DNA of 64,000 bases from Sulfurimonas sp. (GTDB lineage Bacteria > Campylobacterota > Campylobacteria > Campylobacterales > Sulfurimonadaceae), in assembly GCF_029027585.1 (NCBI RefSeq), contig NZ_CP093397.1, positions 930,001-994,000 of the forward strand, given 5' to 3'. The translations under genes and the position numbers were made by a program. Of this stretch, positions 53,378 through 63,057 are shown one piece after another. Under the pieces are notes generated by a model that had not been told where the DNA came from, did not search any database, and saw only the letters and a program-made list of their open reading frames with translations. The number at the start of each line of letters is the position of its first letter. Position 1 is the stretch's first letter.

Positions 53378-56107
53378 TTAAACCTTAATAATTTTTACTT
53401 CATTTGCAATAAGATAACAGATATAACCTTCTACTTCATCTCCTGTTATCTCTTTAACTGCTCTTACATAATACCTAACTTGTTTTAGATGATGTTCTTT
53501 AAAATTCATAGAACTTTTATAATCAACAATATTCCAACTTCCATCTTTACTCTTAACTAAAAGGTCAATATAACGAAGATTATTTTTATACCTGATGGCT
53601 TTTTCTTTGTAACACTCTCCAGATACTAAAAATAAAAACTCACTAGATGCTAATAAATTTGACACTCTATTTTGTATATCGTTTATCTCGTTTGCATCTA
53701 ACGAAAAGCCATATTTATTTATCATCATATGAGAAGCATCTGCTATGCTTTTTTGAGTAAAATCACCTAACATTTCGAGCATATAGTGAAGTGCTAAACC
53801 AAAGTTTATGGCTTTTAAATCTTCTTCACTATTGTCTTGAAGTTTTAAGATATCACTTTGAGTTCCGTAATACAACTCTTTGTACTCCATAGATGCTACC
53901 CTTTGTACTGTTTTAGCATCTACACTATCACTAACACTTGATAAAGATAGTTTTCCACTGCTAAAACTACTAAATTCTAAAATATCAAAAATAGAATTTT
54001 TCATTTTAGAAATAAGAAAAAGGTTTCTTTTTGCTCTAGTAAAGGCAACATACAGAGCATTTAAAGAGTCCTCTTTTACCAAAGTCTTCTCTTTTTCAAG
54101 CACAAGTGCATAAGATGTATCTATGGCATCTCTACCTTTTGAGCGAAGATATACATTTTGTAGTTTTATACCGTCATATTCATAAATAATACTATTTCTT
54201 GCAGGTGGTACTTTTTTTAATCTATCCATCACTATAACATGCTCATACTCCAAACCTTTTGACTTGTGAATAGTTAAAACTTTTACACCATTCAAATCAG
54301 ATGCCGCACCACTAGCATCTAGCCTTTCGTATTCAAAAAGTAGTGCTTCTATATCTTCGTATTTGCCTAAAACATCTAAAAAACGAATCAAATGAAAATC
54401 ATCACTAAAAAGTCTATACTCTTGTATGATTTTTTTTGCAATATCTAATAGTTTATTTTTAGAAAAATCAAGCTTTTTTAACTCCTGAATCTCTTCATCA
54501 ATCAGGACAAAAAAGTTGTGTCTATATATATCTTTTTGAAAATACAAATATTTAAAATACTCTAAAACTGCTTTTACACTTTTTTGATTTATCAGTTTTG
54601 TAGTTGTTTCCGTTACTACCTCAATCTTTTCATCTTGTAAAAGCTGTTTTATACTTTCACCATCTCCATTTGTAGCACAAAGAATGGCGATTTCATTTAT
54701 ATCTGCTCCAAGAGAGATTAAGTTCTTTACTTGCTTTAAACTCTCTTGTAAAATCTCTTCACTACAAAGCACTTCCACATAACCAGCATCTGCATCTGCT
54801 TGTACACTTTGGGGTGCATAGTTTTTTATTTTGTCTTTAAAGGTTTCATTTACAAAGTTTATGACCTCTTTTTGAGAACGATAATTTACAAGCAATGGCT
54901 CAACTTCAGTGCGACACTCTTTTACAACTTCGCCAAACAAAGAACTCACTCCACCACGAAAACGATAGATAGACTGTTTGACATCTCCAACAAAAAAGAA
55001 ACTTCCATCTTCACTTGCCCCATTACCAGATACTATCTCACCTATCAAAGGTTTTAAAATTTCATACTGTAAAATACTTGTATCTTGAAACTCATCTAAA
55101 AGAATATGCTCTATTTTTGCATCAAGTCTAAAATATAAAAACTCACTATCAATAGCATGATTTAAAATATGATGCACCAAAACAGTCACATCATTAAAAC
55201 TTAGTTCACTATCTTCACAATACAAAGATTTTTTCGCTTTTGTATAGATGCTAACTAACTCATTTAAAGCATAAAAAAAGTTCTGCTCTTTTGCTTGTGT
55301 GTGATTTTTAACTGCTTCTTGAATTGTTTTCAGATATATGTCCATTTCAGGAGAAAAACATTTTTTAAAAACCCTGTATTCTAAAGTTGGTTTTGCTACC
55401 CAAGTTTTTTCCTTTAACTCTTCAAAACCTTCAGCCAAAACAGCTTTTTTCAAACTCGCAGATGCCTCGCTACAATTATTTACAATATTTTGTAAACCTT
55501 CTAGAGCATCTAGAGCTATCGCTTCGTAGTGTTGGTACTCTTCTTTTTTAAATTTTAGGTGAGATAACTCTTCTTGTTTTATATAAAACTCATCTAAAAG
55601 TGAAAATATATCTCCAAGTCTTTTTTTTGACTGGAGTGATAAAGTAATGAGTATATCTTTTTTCTTAGCATCTCTAATTTCACTTAAAAAGCGTGAAAGC
55701 AGTTTAAGTTCATGCTGTGAGTTCATGGTTGTAAAGTCTGGCATCAAAGAAGCATAGAGTGAAAACTTTCGTAAAATCTGAGAGAAAAATTTATCTATTG
55801 TCATAATTTTAGTATTTGCATTTAAAAACTCATCTAAAACACTTTTACGACGCTCCAACAGATGCTCTCTTGAATATCCCGTAACCTCAGAGATAACATC
55901 CAACTCACCACGACTCGCCAACTCTTCTAAAGTCAAAACAATTCTCTCACTCATCTCAAAAGCCGCTTTATTTGTAAAAGTAAGAGCCAATATCTTAGAT
56001 GCCGAAGCACCTTTAAACAGCAAACTAAGATAACGCACCACAAGCATAAAGGTCTTACCACTTCCAGCACTCGCTTCGTAGGCTAGGTTGTTTTTAAAGT
56101 TACTCAT
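53378..56107 (-). CDS. addA: RecB-like helicase-nuclease AddA
   Basis: This 909-residue UvrD/Rep-type helicase has Walker A in ASAGSGKTFM (12-20) and LTFTNKAAFEM as motif Ia. Motif II is LLDEFQDTS, and LTIHKSKGLEYEHVI plus LYVAFTRAKRNLFL are the later motifs. The C-terminal nuclease domain has WNIVDYKSSM with the D-x-K residues. With AddB it processes double-strand breaks for RecA loading. The gene is separated from addB by about 4 kb of other genes. Confidence 0.9.
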   Translation of the reverse strand: MSNFKNNLAYEASAGSGKTFMLVVRYLSLLFKGASASKILALTFTNKAAFEMSERIVLTLEELASRGELDVISEVTGYSREHLLERRKSVLDEFLNANTKIMTIDKFFSQILRKFSLYASLMPDFTTMNSQHELKLLSRFLSEIRDAKKKDILITLSLQSKKRLGDIFSLLDEFYIKQEELSHLKFKKEEYQHYEAIALDALEGLQNIVNNCSEASASLKKAVLAEGFEELKEKTWVAKPTLEYRVFKKCFSPEMDIYLKTIQEAVKNHTQAKEQNFFYALNELVSIYTKAKKSLYCEDSELSFNDVTVLVHHILNHAIDSEFLYFRLDAKIEHILLDEFQDTSILQYEILKPLIGEIVSGNGASEDGSFFFVGDVKQSIYRFRGGVSSLFGEVVKECRTEVEPLLVNYRSQKEVINFVNETFKDKIKNYAPQSVQADADAGYVEVLCSEEILQESLKQVKNLISLGADINEIAILCATNGDGESIKQLLQDEKIEVVTETTTKLINQKSVKAVLEYFKYLYFQKDIYRHNFFVLIDEEIQELKKLDFSKNKLLDIAKKIIQEYRLFSDDFHLIRFLDVLGKYEDIEALLFEYERLDASGAASDLNGVKVLTIHKSKGLEYEHVIVMDRLKKVPPARNSIIYEYDGIKLQNVYLRSKGRDAIDTSYALVLEKEKTLVKEDSLNALYVAFTRAKRNLFLISKMKNSIFDILEFSSFSSGKLSLSSVSDSVDAKTVQRVASMEYKELYYGTQSDILKLQDNSEEDLKAINFGLALHYMLEMLGDFTQKSIADASHMMINKYGFSLDANEINDIQNRVSNLLASSEFLFLVSGECYKEKAIRYKNNLRYIDLLVKSKDGSWNIVDYKSSMNFKEHHLKQVRYYVRAVKEITGDEVEGYICYLIANEVKIIKV

Positions 56108-56161
56108 ATTCTCACCATTTGTTATTTTTATCTATTTTTGTTATAATTAGAGTTAACACCA

Positions 56162-56195
56162 ACTTGCCTAGCAAGTACCCCTCTTTTTGTAGGGG
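56162..56195. terminator. Two hairpins after the MazF-like gene
   Basis: ACTTGC-CTA-GCAAGT (56162-56176) is a six-base stem and CCCCT...AGGGG (56178-56195, loop eight) a five-base stem. They lie at the 3' end of the inserted genes, just before addA on the minus strand. They could insulate addA or mark the edge of the insert. Confidence 0.45.
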
Positions 56196-56198
56196 ATA

Positions 56199-56597
56199 TC
56201 ATTCAAAAATCAATTCTTTTAGTTTAACCTTTAATTTTTCAAAATCATCAACAGATATTTTCCCTAATTTTACATATATTCTTCTTGCATCAAATAACTT
56301 CACCTGCGATAATACTGCATAATTTATTTTACTATTAGTATTTAGCATAAACTTATAATGAAACATATCTTCTTTATGTGATGTAGTAAGTGGTATTCCT
56401 AAAAAACTATCTTTAGAAAATTTTCTTAAAATTAAAACAGGACGCAAAAACTCTATACCCTTACCATCCGTTTCATATCCAACATTTTGACCAACTTTTA
56501 CCCAAAAAATTTCTCTAGTTTTAAATACTAAATTTTTATCTTTTGTAATTAATTCTTTTTTTATTTTATTCCACTCATCAAATCGTTTATCCATCAC
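56199..56597 (-). CDS. MazF/PemK-like toxin coupled to mcrB
   Basis: This 132-residue protein resembles MazF/PemK mRNA interferases: REIFWVKVGQNVGYETDGKG, FLRPVLILRKFSKD and FLGIPLTTSHK followed by SQVKLFDARRI are the family core. The N-terminus is a little longer (KRFDEWNKIKKEL). It overlaps mcrB by 11 bases and has no antitoxin gene beside it, so it may act as a third part of the McrBC unit rather than as a toxin-antitoxin pair. Its cleavage activity is inferred. Confidence 0.75.
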   Translation of the reverse strand: MMDKRFDEWNKIKKELITKDKNLVFKTREIFWVKVGQNVGYETDGKGIEFLRPVLILRKFSKDSFLGIPLTTSHKEDMFHYKFMLNTNSKINYAVLSQVKLFDARRIYVKLGKISVDDFEKLKVKLKELIFE

Positions 56598-58104
56598 TCA
56601 AAGCCTCAGACATAATCTCATCAGCACTTTTTTCATCAGCATAAAAATACTCTTCTAAAAGAGGTTTTATTTTATACTCTTTGACAAACTCTAAATCATC
56701 ATTATTTTGAATTTTCATAAAGTAACTATGCCCTAGTTGATAATCTTCATTCAAGTTTTTAGATATATACTCATTTAGTTTTTGCATCATATCTTTTGCC
56801 TCTGGATATGTGACTAACTCTAAATTTGGTTTCATTTTTAAAAATGTAAATCTTCTTCTTAGTGCTATGTCTATTGTTGCTATTGATTTATCTGTGGAAT
56901 TCATAGTAGCAATGATGTAAAGATTTGAAGGTACTGAAAACGATTGTTTAGAGTAAGATAAAGTTACTTCATAAACATCTCTTTTATCTTCTTCTATAAG
57001 AGTGATTAGTTCTCCAAAGATTTTAGAAATATTTCCTCTATTTATTTCGTCTATGACTATATAAAAGTTCTGCTCTTTATTATGACCTGCTTCTTCACAA
57101 AGTTTTTTAAAAATTCCATCTTCTAATTTTATACCATCATCACTAGGGCGAAACCCTTCTATAAAATCTTCATAAGAATAGCTTTGATGAAAAGTTATAA
57201 ACTCTACTCTTTTTTCTTCTTTTATTTTTTGAAAAACATCATTGTTTAAATCTATTTTTTCATTATGTGAGATAGTATCAAATATTTCTTTTTGACTTTT
57301 ATTATCTTCTATCATAGATATTAAGTTTTGATAATTGTGAGTTTTTCCAACTCCGGGAGCACCGTATAGGATAATATTTCTAACTATATCTTTTTTACTA
57401 CTATTAACTATATCTAGAGTATTCAAATAATTTTCTTTAATATAATTACCAATCGGAATAACATAAGAACTATCATTATCTTTATTTATTTTGCCAGTTT
57501 GAATATATCTAGTTATTACTGGGATTGGTTGAGTAAATTGTTTATTTCCATCTATAGGTTTAGTAATTATATTTTTATTATTATTCGTATATACATAATA
57601 TTTTTTACTTCTACTTGGAGTATGTAACTCTAAACCAACTTGAGGCTCATTGCTTTCATTTATCTTTAAAGTGTTAATAAATTTATCAATTGCAACTTTT
57701 ATAGAAGAATCATCTTTTTTATTCTTTTGGTCTATTATTAAATCATAATTCAAATTATCAATTAGCTCTATAAAAGCTTTTTTATTTCCTCTTTTATAGT
57801 TTCCATTACTATCTGTATAATCATCACCCCAACCTTTACAAACATAAATCTTTTCAGCATTATTTAAATGGATTACTTCAGCCTCATTCATAAAGAATCG
57901 TTTTGGAATATCTATTACATATTTTTTTAAATTTTCTAAGTCAGTCTCATTTTTCAAAACACCATAAGAACCTTGTATATCATCTTTAAATATGTCTTTG
58001 AGTTCACTGTATGTTATCTTTTCATTATCTTGTATATATTGCTTTACAGTTTCTAAAACCAATCTGTTTAAATACTTTATATCTTTACCATTTAATTTAT
58101 ACAT
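56587..58104 (-). CDS. mcrB: McrB-like AAA+ GTPase
   Basis: This 505-residue AAA+ motor of a modification-dependent restriction system has the P-loop GAPGVGKTH (248-256), the block TFHQSYSYEDFIEGFRPS, Walker B in IVIDEINRGNISKIFGEL and MNSTDKSIAT (401-410) near IDIALRRRFTF. The last corresponds to the MNTADRS motif linked to GTP use. The N-terminal half (about 1-240) is not a family I know and contains two parts (KITYSELKDIFKDD and IYVCKGWGDDYTDSNG) that may read DNA. It is placed after mcrC with an 8-base overlap, the reverse of the E. coli order. Confidence 0.9.
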   Translation of the reverse strand: MYKLNGKDIKYLNRLVLETVKQYIQDNEKITYSELKDIFKDDIQGSYGVLKNETDLENLKKYVIDIPKRFFMNEAEVIHLNNAEKIYVCKGWGDDYTDSNGNYKRGNKKAFIELIDNLNYDLIIDQKNKKDDSSIKVAIDKFINTLKINESNEPQVGLELHTPSRSKKYYVYTNNNKNIITKPIDGNKQFTQPIPVITRYIQTGKINKDNDSSYVIPIGNYIKENYLNTLDIVNSSKKDIVRNIILYGAPGVGKTHNYQNLISMIEDNKSQKEIFDTISHNEKIDLNNDVFQKIKEEKRVEFITFHQSYSYEDFIEGFRPSDDGIKLEDGIFKKLCEEAGHNKEQNFYIVIDEINRGNISKIFGELITLIEEDKRDVYEVTLSYSKQSFSVPSNLYIIATMNSTDKSIATIDIALRRRFTFLKMKPNLELVTYPEAKDMMQKLNEYISKNLNEDYQLGHSYFMKIQNNDDLEFVKEYKIKPLLEEYFYADEKSADEIMSEALSDG

Positions 58105-59251
58105 AATTTATTTTCTCCAATCTTTTTCCAATCTCACTCAAAAACTCACCATACCCACCACTAAATTCCAAATCAATACTTCTCATCTTTAATCCCACCA
58201 TTTTATCATCTATTCCTAGTTTTAAGTCTTCACTTACATTCTCTAGATGCTGAGGGTATAAAAGCATTGTATTTTGTTTTTCAAAATTGGTTCCATAGGT
58301 AAACATTTGATACTTATCAGCTGTGTTTAAATCATCTCTGTTTTTAACTTTTTTATACTTTGTATCTATTATCATGGTTGAAGTTATGATGTCAGGTTTT
58401 AAGCGTAGATTTCCAAAATCTTTTTGAGTTTGTAGTTTAGTAGAAGCATCTATATCTTCATATATTTTACCTATAAAGTTTTCAAAAAGATTATTCATAT
58501 CAAACAAAAATGCAAAACTTTTTTTATCTTTAGCAAACAGTGGAATAGACTTACTAAGAAGTAGTATCGCAAACTCATAACTATCTTTAAATCTTATGTT
58601 TAGTCTGTCAAAGTTGATTTTTAAGGTAGTTATATCAAACTGTCTAAACTCAACTTCATTGAGTATAAGCTCACACTCTTTTAAAAGTTTTTTATTTTTT
58701 GTATATCTAAGTAAAGTTTTTACGGCAAATAAAAAGAATTTATTTAGCTTATTATCTTCACTAAATTCATCATATTCACAATAAATTTTCTCATTTGTAA
58801 AGTTGTATTTTAAATTTTCATTTATTAAGTATTTTCCACGAAGTTTTTTTAGATTTTCTTGTTTGGTTGTATACTTTTTATAAACACCTCTTTGAAACTC
58901 TTTAAAAAGATTTTTTGCAAAGATTTGTATAAAAACTTCTAAGATATTATGAGAGTTGTTTTTACAAGATGCCATATCTTCATTTTCAAGTTTTATGTCA
59001 TAAGACTTCATCAACATATAGATAAAAATATCTAAATTTGCCTCTGCATCTTTTTTACAAATCTTTGGAAGTAAATAATAATCTTCCCCTTCAAAATTTA
59101 AGATTCCACAATAATGTTTAGATTTTAATTTATTCCAAGTTGGTTTAAAATATTTGTGTAAAGATGGAGAATCTATTATATGTTTTTTAAGTTTATCATC
59201 TTTAATTTCACTATATTCATAGATGATATTTTGCACTACTCTCTCCCACAC
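58097..59251 (-). CDS. mcrC: McrC-like nuclease subunit
   Basis: The 384-residue protein is the nuclease partner of McrB. The C-terminal PD-(D/E)XK core is visible: KPDIITSTMIIDTKYK with Asp287, Asp296 and Lys298. The N-terminal part with CGILNFEGEDYYLLPK resembles the family start that contacts McrB. The start codon is GTG at 59251, inside a 27-base repeat that copies the end of addB. It is followed by mcrB and the MazF-like gene, each overlapping the one before. Confidence 0.9.
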   Translation of the reverse strand: MWERVVQNIIYEYSEIKDDKLKKHIIDSPSLHKYFKPTWNKLKSKHYCGILNFEGEDYYLLPKICKKDAEANLDIFIYMLMKSYDIKLENEDMASCKNNSHNILEVFIQIFAKNLFKEFQRGVYKKYTTKQENLKKLRGKYLINENLKYNFTNEKIYCEYDEFSEDNKLNKFFLFAVKTLLRYTKNKKLLKECELILNEVEFRQFDITTLKINFDRLNIRFKDSYEFAILLLSKSIPLFAKDKKSFAFLFDMNNLFENFIGKIYEDIDASTKLQTQKDFGNLRLKPDIITSTMIIDTKYKKVKNRDDLNTADKYQMFTYGTNFEKQNTMLLYPQHLENVSEDLKLGIDDKMVGLKMRSIDLEFSGGYGEFLSEIGKRLEKINYV

Positions 59252-59260
59252 ATAATATTA
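59234..59260. repeat. Direct repeat, copy at the start of mcrC
   Basis: This is the mcrC-side copy of a 27-base direct repeat, with core CTCTCCCACACATAAT. It matches 60174-60200 at 25 of 27 positions. Here it holds the mcrC GTG start on the opposite strand. Confidence 0.8.
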
Positions 59261-60091
59261 TTTTCCAATCTTTTTTTGTTCTTTTTCTATCTTAGTGATA
59301 CTTTTTTGTGGAACATCCAAATCTTCTGGCATTGTTCCACCTAACTCTTTAATGGTCTGTCTTACTTTTTTTCCTACCTCATGATGTATTTGGTTTGCGC
59401 TATATTTATCTTTAATACCATCTTTTTTTAGTTTTTCTTCTGCTTGTGTAGCACGAAATAGATTAGCGGCTAGCTCTGTACTCCCCATATAGTCAAGTAT
59501 CTTATGAGATTTTTTAAGTTTCTTCTTTTGATGTATGCCTTTTGCATCAAGTCCACCATACAAACCTTTATATCCATGATTTTGGAATATCGCAAAATCC
59601 AAACTTGTTTCTACTCCAGATTTAAATGCAACATCAACAAGTTGTTTATTATGCTCTTTGAGTTCATTTCTTAAAAAAAGTCTTTTTTCATCCTCTTTGA
59701 GCTGTAAAAAAGCCTCATCATCTTGTAGTTCCTGTCGTCTTGTTTGTATTGCAAAATAAGTTTGTCCCTTGGCTACTGTTGGTTTACTAGGGTCTGCATT
59801 TTGAACTACTAAGTAACAAGCATATCTTGATAATGCAAAAGATGGATAAGGGTTAGATACACCAGAACCACCAAAAACCACCTCGTTGACTTCAACGAGG
59901 TGCTCTGAGATGTCTTGACCACTATTTTTACAAGCCTCTATTGCTTTTTCAATTACATTTGCAAAGTTTCTAAAATCACTATATCCAAGTAGTTTACCTA
60001 AAGCTCTAGCGTACCAAAACTCATTTCCATCTTTATCTATTTGCTTTATATCTTCAAATGATTGATGATGTATTTGTTCTATATTATCCAT
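59258..60091 (-). CDS. dinD: DinD-like DNA-damage-inducible protein
   Basis: I place the start at 60091 (MDNIEQIHHQSFEDIKQ) because AAGGGT lies before it and known DinD proteins begin this way; an in-frame longer start at 60157 adds an unlikely tail. The product is about 277 residues, with WYARALGKLLGYSDFRNF, NPYPSFALSRYACYLVVQNA and YFAIQTRRQELQDDE, a BRO/DinD-type pattern. In E. coli DinD is SOS-induced and can inhibit RecA. It lies between the two copies of the 27-base repeat, upstream of mcrC. Confidence 0.85.
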   Translation of the reverse strand: MDNIEQIHHQSFEDIKQIDKDGNEFWYARALGKLLGYSDFRNFANVIEKAIEACKNSGQDISEHLVEVNEVVFGGSGVSNPYPSFALSRYACYLVVQNADPSKPTVAKGQTYFAIQTRRQELQDDEAFLQLKEDEKRLFLRNELKEHNKQLVDVAFKSGVETSLDFAIFQNHGYKGLYGGLDAKGIHQKKKLKKSHKILDYMGSTELAANLFRATQAEEKLKKDGIKDKYSANQIHHEVGKKVRQTIKELGGTMPEDLDVPQKSITKIEKEQKKIGK

Positions 60092-60173
60092 ATTATCTAC
60101 CCTTGATACTTTTAGTACCATAGCATTTAAAAGCACTTTTGTTAAAAAGCATGTCATTTTGTAATATTTTAAA

Positions 60174-60200
60174 CACTATTCTCTCCCACACATAATCTTA
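60174..60200. repeat. Direct repeat, copy at the end of addB
   Basis: This copy covers the addB stop codon and last codons (IMCGRE in the coding direction). It shares CTCTCCCACACATAAT and the flanking CACTA with the copy at 59234-59260. The intervening 0.9 kb holds only dinD. Confidence 0.8.
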
Positions 60201-62521
60201 TACTCACAAAACTTACAGCTATTAGTATCTTCACATTTTTCAAAGTTTACTTCTTCTATGTTTAACAAATCACTTATAATCGCTTTTAAAATTTCTAGTT
60301 TTTCTTCTAAAAATGCCTCTGGAACTATCTTGCTATCTTTTAGGTCATAATATCCACAAAATGAAACCTTACCTAAAGTAGATGCTAGAAGATAGTAAAA
60401 CTCCAACTGAAAGTCTGTTGCTTCTGTGAAGTTTTTAGCGTTGTATATTGGGTAGTTTCCTGTTTTGTAGTCAAGAACAAACAACTCATTATCTTTGGCG
60501 TCTATCCTATCAACAAATCCGCTAAGAGTCATACCTGCAAAATTACAAGTCAGATTTTTTTCACAATATTTTACTTTATATCCATCACGAAATCTTTTTA
60601 TCTCATTATGAGCAAACTCTATCATCTTTCTTTTTTGCATCTCGATGAGGTATATATCTAACTCACTTTTCCCACATACTGCATCTAGTTCTTTATCCAA
60701 GTCTATTTTTAAAGCATCCGCATCTGTATAAAATGGTTTTTTGGAATACAGAGTGTTTAAAGCATTATGAACAGCTGTTCCTATCTCCCATTCCTCAGGC
60801 ATATCTTTTGGTATATCATGAGCTTTTATCTCCTCAACATACTTATAAAAATATTTTCGTTTACATGTTAAAAAAGTTTTTAGTTTGGTCGCGGATAGTT
60901 TTACATTTTTAAAACTATACTCTCTTAGTATCTCTATATCTTCTTGCTTTTTATCTTTTCTTTTGTCAAACAGTATCTTTGCATACTCTTTTTCAAAACT
61001 ATTTTTAGATTTTATGCCTAGATGCTTTAAAAACCGAGAGCCACTACTTTGCTCAGACTCGACATAAGAGATGCAAACCTCTTTTGAAGAGTTTATAAGC
61101 ATCTCATAGTAATGTTTTTGAAGATTTTCTCTATCACTCATAGTAGGAAGATTCGCCATCTCTCTTATTTGAGTGTTTAAAAACATATCTTTATCACTTC
61201 TTTTTGGAACATTGGCATCTGAAAAATCTACTATAACAACAGCGTCAAAAGAAACTGAACGAGTTTCAAGAACTCCCATAACAGTTATTTTTCCACCACG
61301 AATATCATCTAAACTCCTAGATGCTAAGCGTTGCAAAAAGAGTGATAGCAAAGATTTGATACTCATGTCTTTCATACTTAGAAGTATGTTTTTAAGAGTA
61401 TAAACTTCTGCCTTATATATCTTTTTTTCTTCTTTTGTAGTTTGGCAAAACTCTAAAAAACCTTGCAGTAAACTAAGAACATCTACTTCATGCACCTTTT
61501 TATGATAATGTGGAAATAGCTCTTTATATATCTCATCGCCAACCCTTAAAAGTCTTGCACTATTTTCCTCAGATATTTGCTCTATTAAAGTGCAAGTAGC
61601 ATCTATCTTTTCATATATATTTGTTTTTGAAAAAGACTCTCCCATGGCAAAGTTAAAGTTATGTTTTTCATCAAATATTTTTAGTTTATACGCAAACTTT
61701 TCATCTGGTAATATAACAGCTATTTTTTGTGCTTCGTAACCTTTTTGCATAAAGTCATAAACTCTCTTTTTTATGTACGCAACTTGAAGTATCGCCTCAC
61801 TAAAAGACTCACAACTAATATTTCTATTTTTGTGGATTTTTGTTTTAGAGATTATCTCTTTTGCGTTTAGTGATATTTTATAATCATATCCAGCATCTAA
61901 CTCTATGCCTAGTTCTAAAAATTTATTTTGCATCTTAGTGTTAAACTTTGATGTTTTAAAAATTATCTCAACACTACTAAATTCACAACATTTCTCAAGT
62001 AGTTCAAACTCAAAATTTGTCAAATGCCCATCTACATGAAGTTGGATATTTTTATGTCCTAATGCATAAGCTTTGTTAAATTCATAAAGTTTTGGTAAAA
62101 AGATTTTATCTAGTATTTTTTTCTTTGTGCATAGATGCTCATACCTTTTATGTAGTTCTTGAAGTATGCTAATATGCTCTTCATATTCGGCATATATATC
62201 AGATGTATCAAGAGTATTTATGTCATAGAGTTCGTGCGCTAACTCTTGAAAAAATTTAAATATATATGATGAATTTTTAGTAAATGTAAAAAAGTTTCGC
62301 TCTATTTTAAGATTTGAAAAAGAGTTAAAGTCAGAGGCTTCAAGCAAAAGTAAAACTCTACTATCATCATCTATAATCTTAAAATCTTTAACTATACATA
62401 ACTTAGATATAAACTCATGCATTGTTATATGATTTGGAAGGAAAAGTGTTTGTTTGGTGTTTAATAGTTGCTCGTGGCGAATCGCACGAGCAGAAGGTAA
62501 AACTATTGTGGTGTTATTCAT
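60176..62521 (-). CDS. addB: AddB-like PD-(D/E)XK nuclease subunit
   Basis: This 781-residue partner of AddA begins MNNTTIVLPSARAIRHEQLL, with no Walker A motif, as in other Campylobacterota AddB proteins. The nuclease region near the C-terminus has FVLDYKTGNYPIYN (D-x-K), preceded by SGFVDRIDAKD. An iron-sulfur site is likely: FLTCKRKYFYKY and then NSCKFCEYKIMCGRE, giving one distant and three close cysteines. The function is with AddA in break repair. The last codons lie in the 27-base repeat. Confidence 0.87.
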   Translation of the reverse strand: MNNTTIVLPSARAIRHEQLLNTKQTLFLPNHITMHEFISKLCIVKDFKIIDDDSRVLLLLEASDFNSFSNLKIERNFFTFTKNSSYIFKFFQELAHELYDINTLDTSDIYAEYEEHISILQELHKRYEHLCTKKKILDKIFLPKLYEFNKAYALGHKNIQLHVDGHLTNFEFELLEKCCEFSSVEIIFKTSKFNTKMQNKFLELGIELDAGYDYKISLNAKEIISKTKIHKNRNISCESFSEAILQVAYIKKRVYDFMQKGYEAQKIAVILPDEKFAYKLKIFDEKHNFNFAMGESFSKTNIYEKIDATCTLIEQISEENSARLLRVGDEIYKELFPHYHKKVHEVDVLSLLQGFLEFCQTTKEEKKIYKAEVYTLKNILLSMKDMSIKSLLSLFLQRLASRSLDDIRGGKITVMGVLETRSVSFDAVVIVDFSDANVPKRSDKDMFLNTQIREMANLPTMSDRENLQKHYYEMLINSSKEVCISYVESEQSSGSRFLKHLGIKSKNSFEKEYAKILFDKRKDKKQEDIEILREYSFKNVKLSATKLKTFLTCKRKYFYKYVEEIKAHDIPKDMPEEWEIGTAVHNALNTLYSKKPFYTDADALKIDLDKELDAVCGKSELDIYLIEMQKRKMIEFAHNEIKRFRDGYKVKYCEKNLTCNFAGMTLSGFVDRIDAKDNELFVLDYKTGNYPIYNAKNFTEATDFQLEFYYLLASTLGKVSFCGYYDLKDSKIVPEAFLEEKLEILKAIISDLLNIEEVNFEKCEDTNSCKFCEYKIMCGRE

Positions 62522-62550
62522 ACTTGCATTATAGCCTAACAGGCTCTAGC

Positions 62551-63057
62551 TTAGTACTCAAATGCCTCTTTTGCTCTTGTATCGGCCTTAACATTAAAGT
62601 ATCTTTGTTTATCTCCAACACTTATTTTTGCCATAATATCCCATCTACCTTCAACAGGCAACTCTATCGCTTCAAAAGTATAAACGCCATCGATTAGCGT
62701 TGAAGAAGTTAAAGTTTGGTCGTGTTTATGATTATTTGGTCTGGTTACAACTACTTGGATTTTTGCGTTTTGTATCGCTACTAAATCAAGATTAGTAATT
62801 TTATATTTTATAATCGTACTTTTTAAGTTTAGTCCATCAGTAACATACTCTACTTTATACTCTTTATCAAAGTCTATTCTAGCTTGAAGTAGTTCATTTG
62901 CTTTGGCATCTGCTTCATGATAACCCATCATATAAGTATCACTTTTTTCAACTGGACGCTGACTTGTTATAAAAATTGTTGCTATACAAGCTCCAAAAAC
63001 TAGTGCTATAGATATTCCAATGGCATAAGGCCAAATCATTCCCTTACTTTTGCTCAA
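62551..63057 (-). CDS. FixH-like cytochrome oxidase assembly protein
   Basis: This 168-residue protein has one N-terminal transmembrane helix (IWPYAIGISIALVFGACIA) and a periplasmic domain with KYKVEYVTDGLNLKSTIIKY and VYTFEAIELPVEGRWDIMAK, the FixH pattern (signature ELPVEGRWDI). FixH proteins assist cbb3-type oxidase assembly in copper handling. It overlaps the upstream gene by 14 bases. Confidence 0.75.
   Translation of the reverse strand: MSKSKGMIWPYAIGISIALVFGACIATIFITSQRPVEKSDTYMMGYHEADAKANELLQARIDFDKEYKVEYVTDGLNLKSTIIKYKITNLDLVAIQNAKIQVVVTRPNNHKHDQTLTSSTLIDGVYTFEAIELPVEGRWDIMAKISVGDKQRYFNVKADTRAKEAFEY

Noticed and set aside
60092..60157. Longer N-terminus of dinD
   Set aside because: The extra 22 residues do not fit the family; AAGGGT stands before the ATG at 60091.
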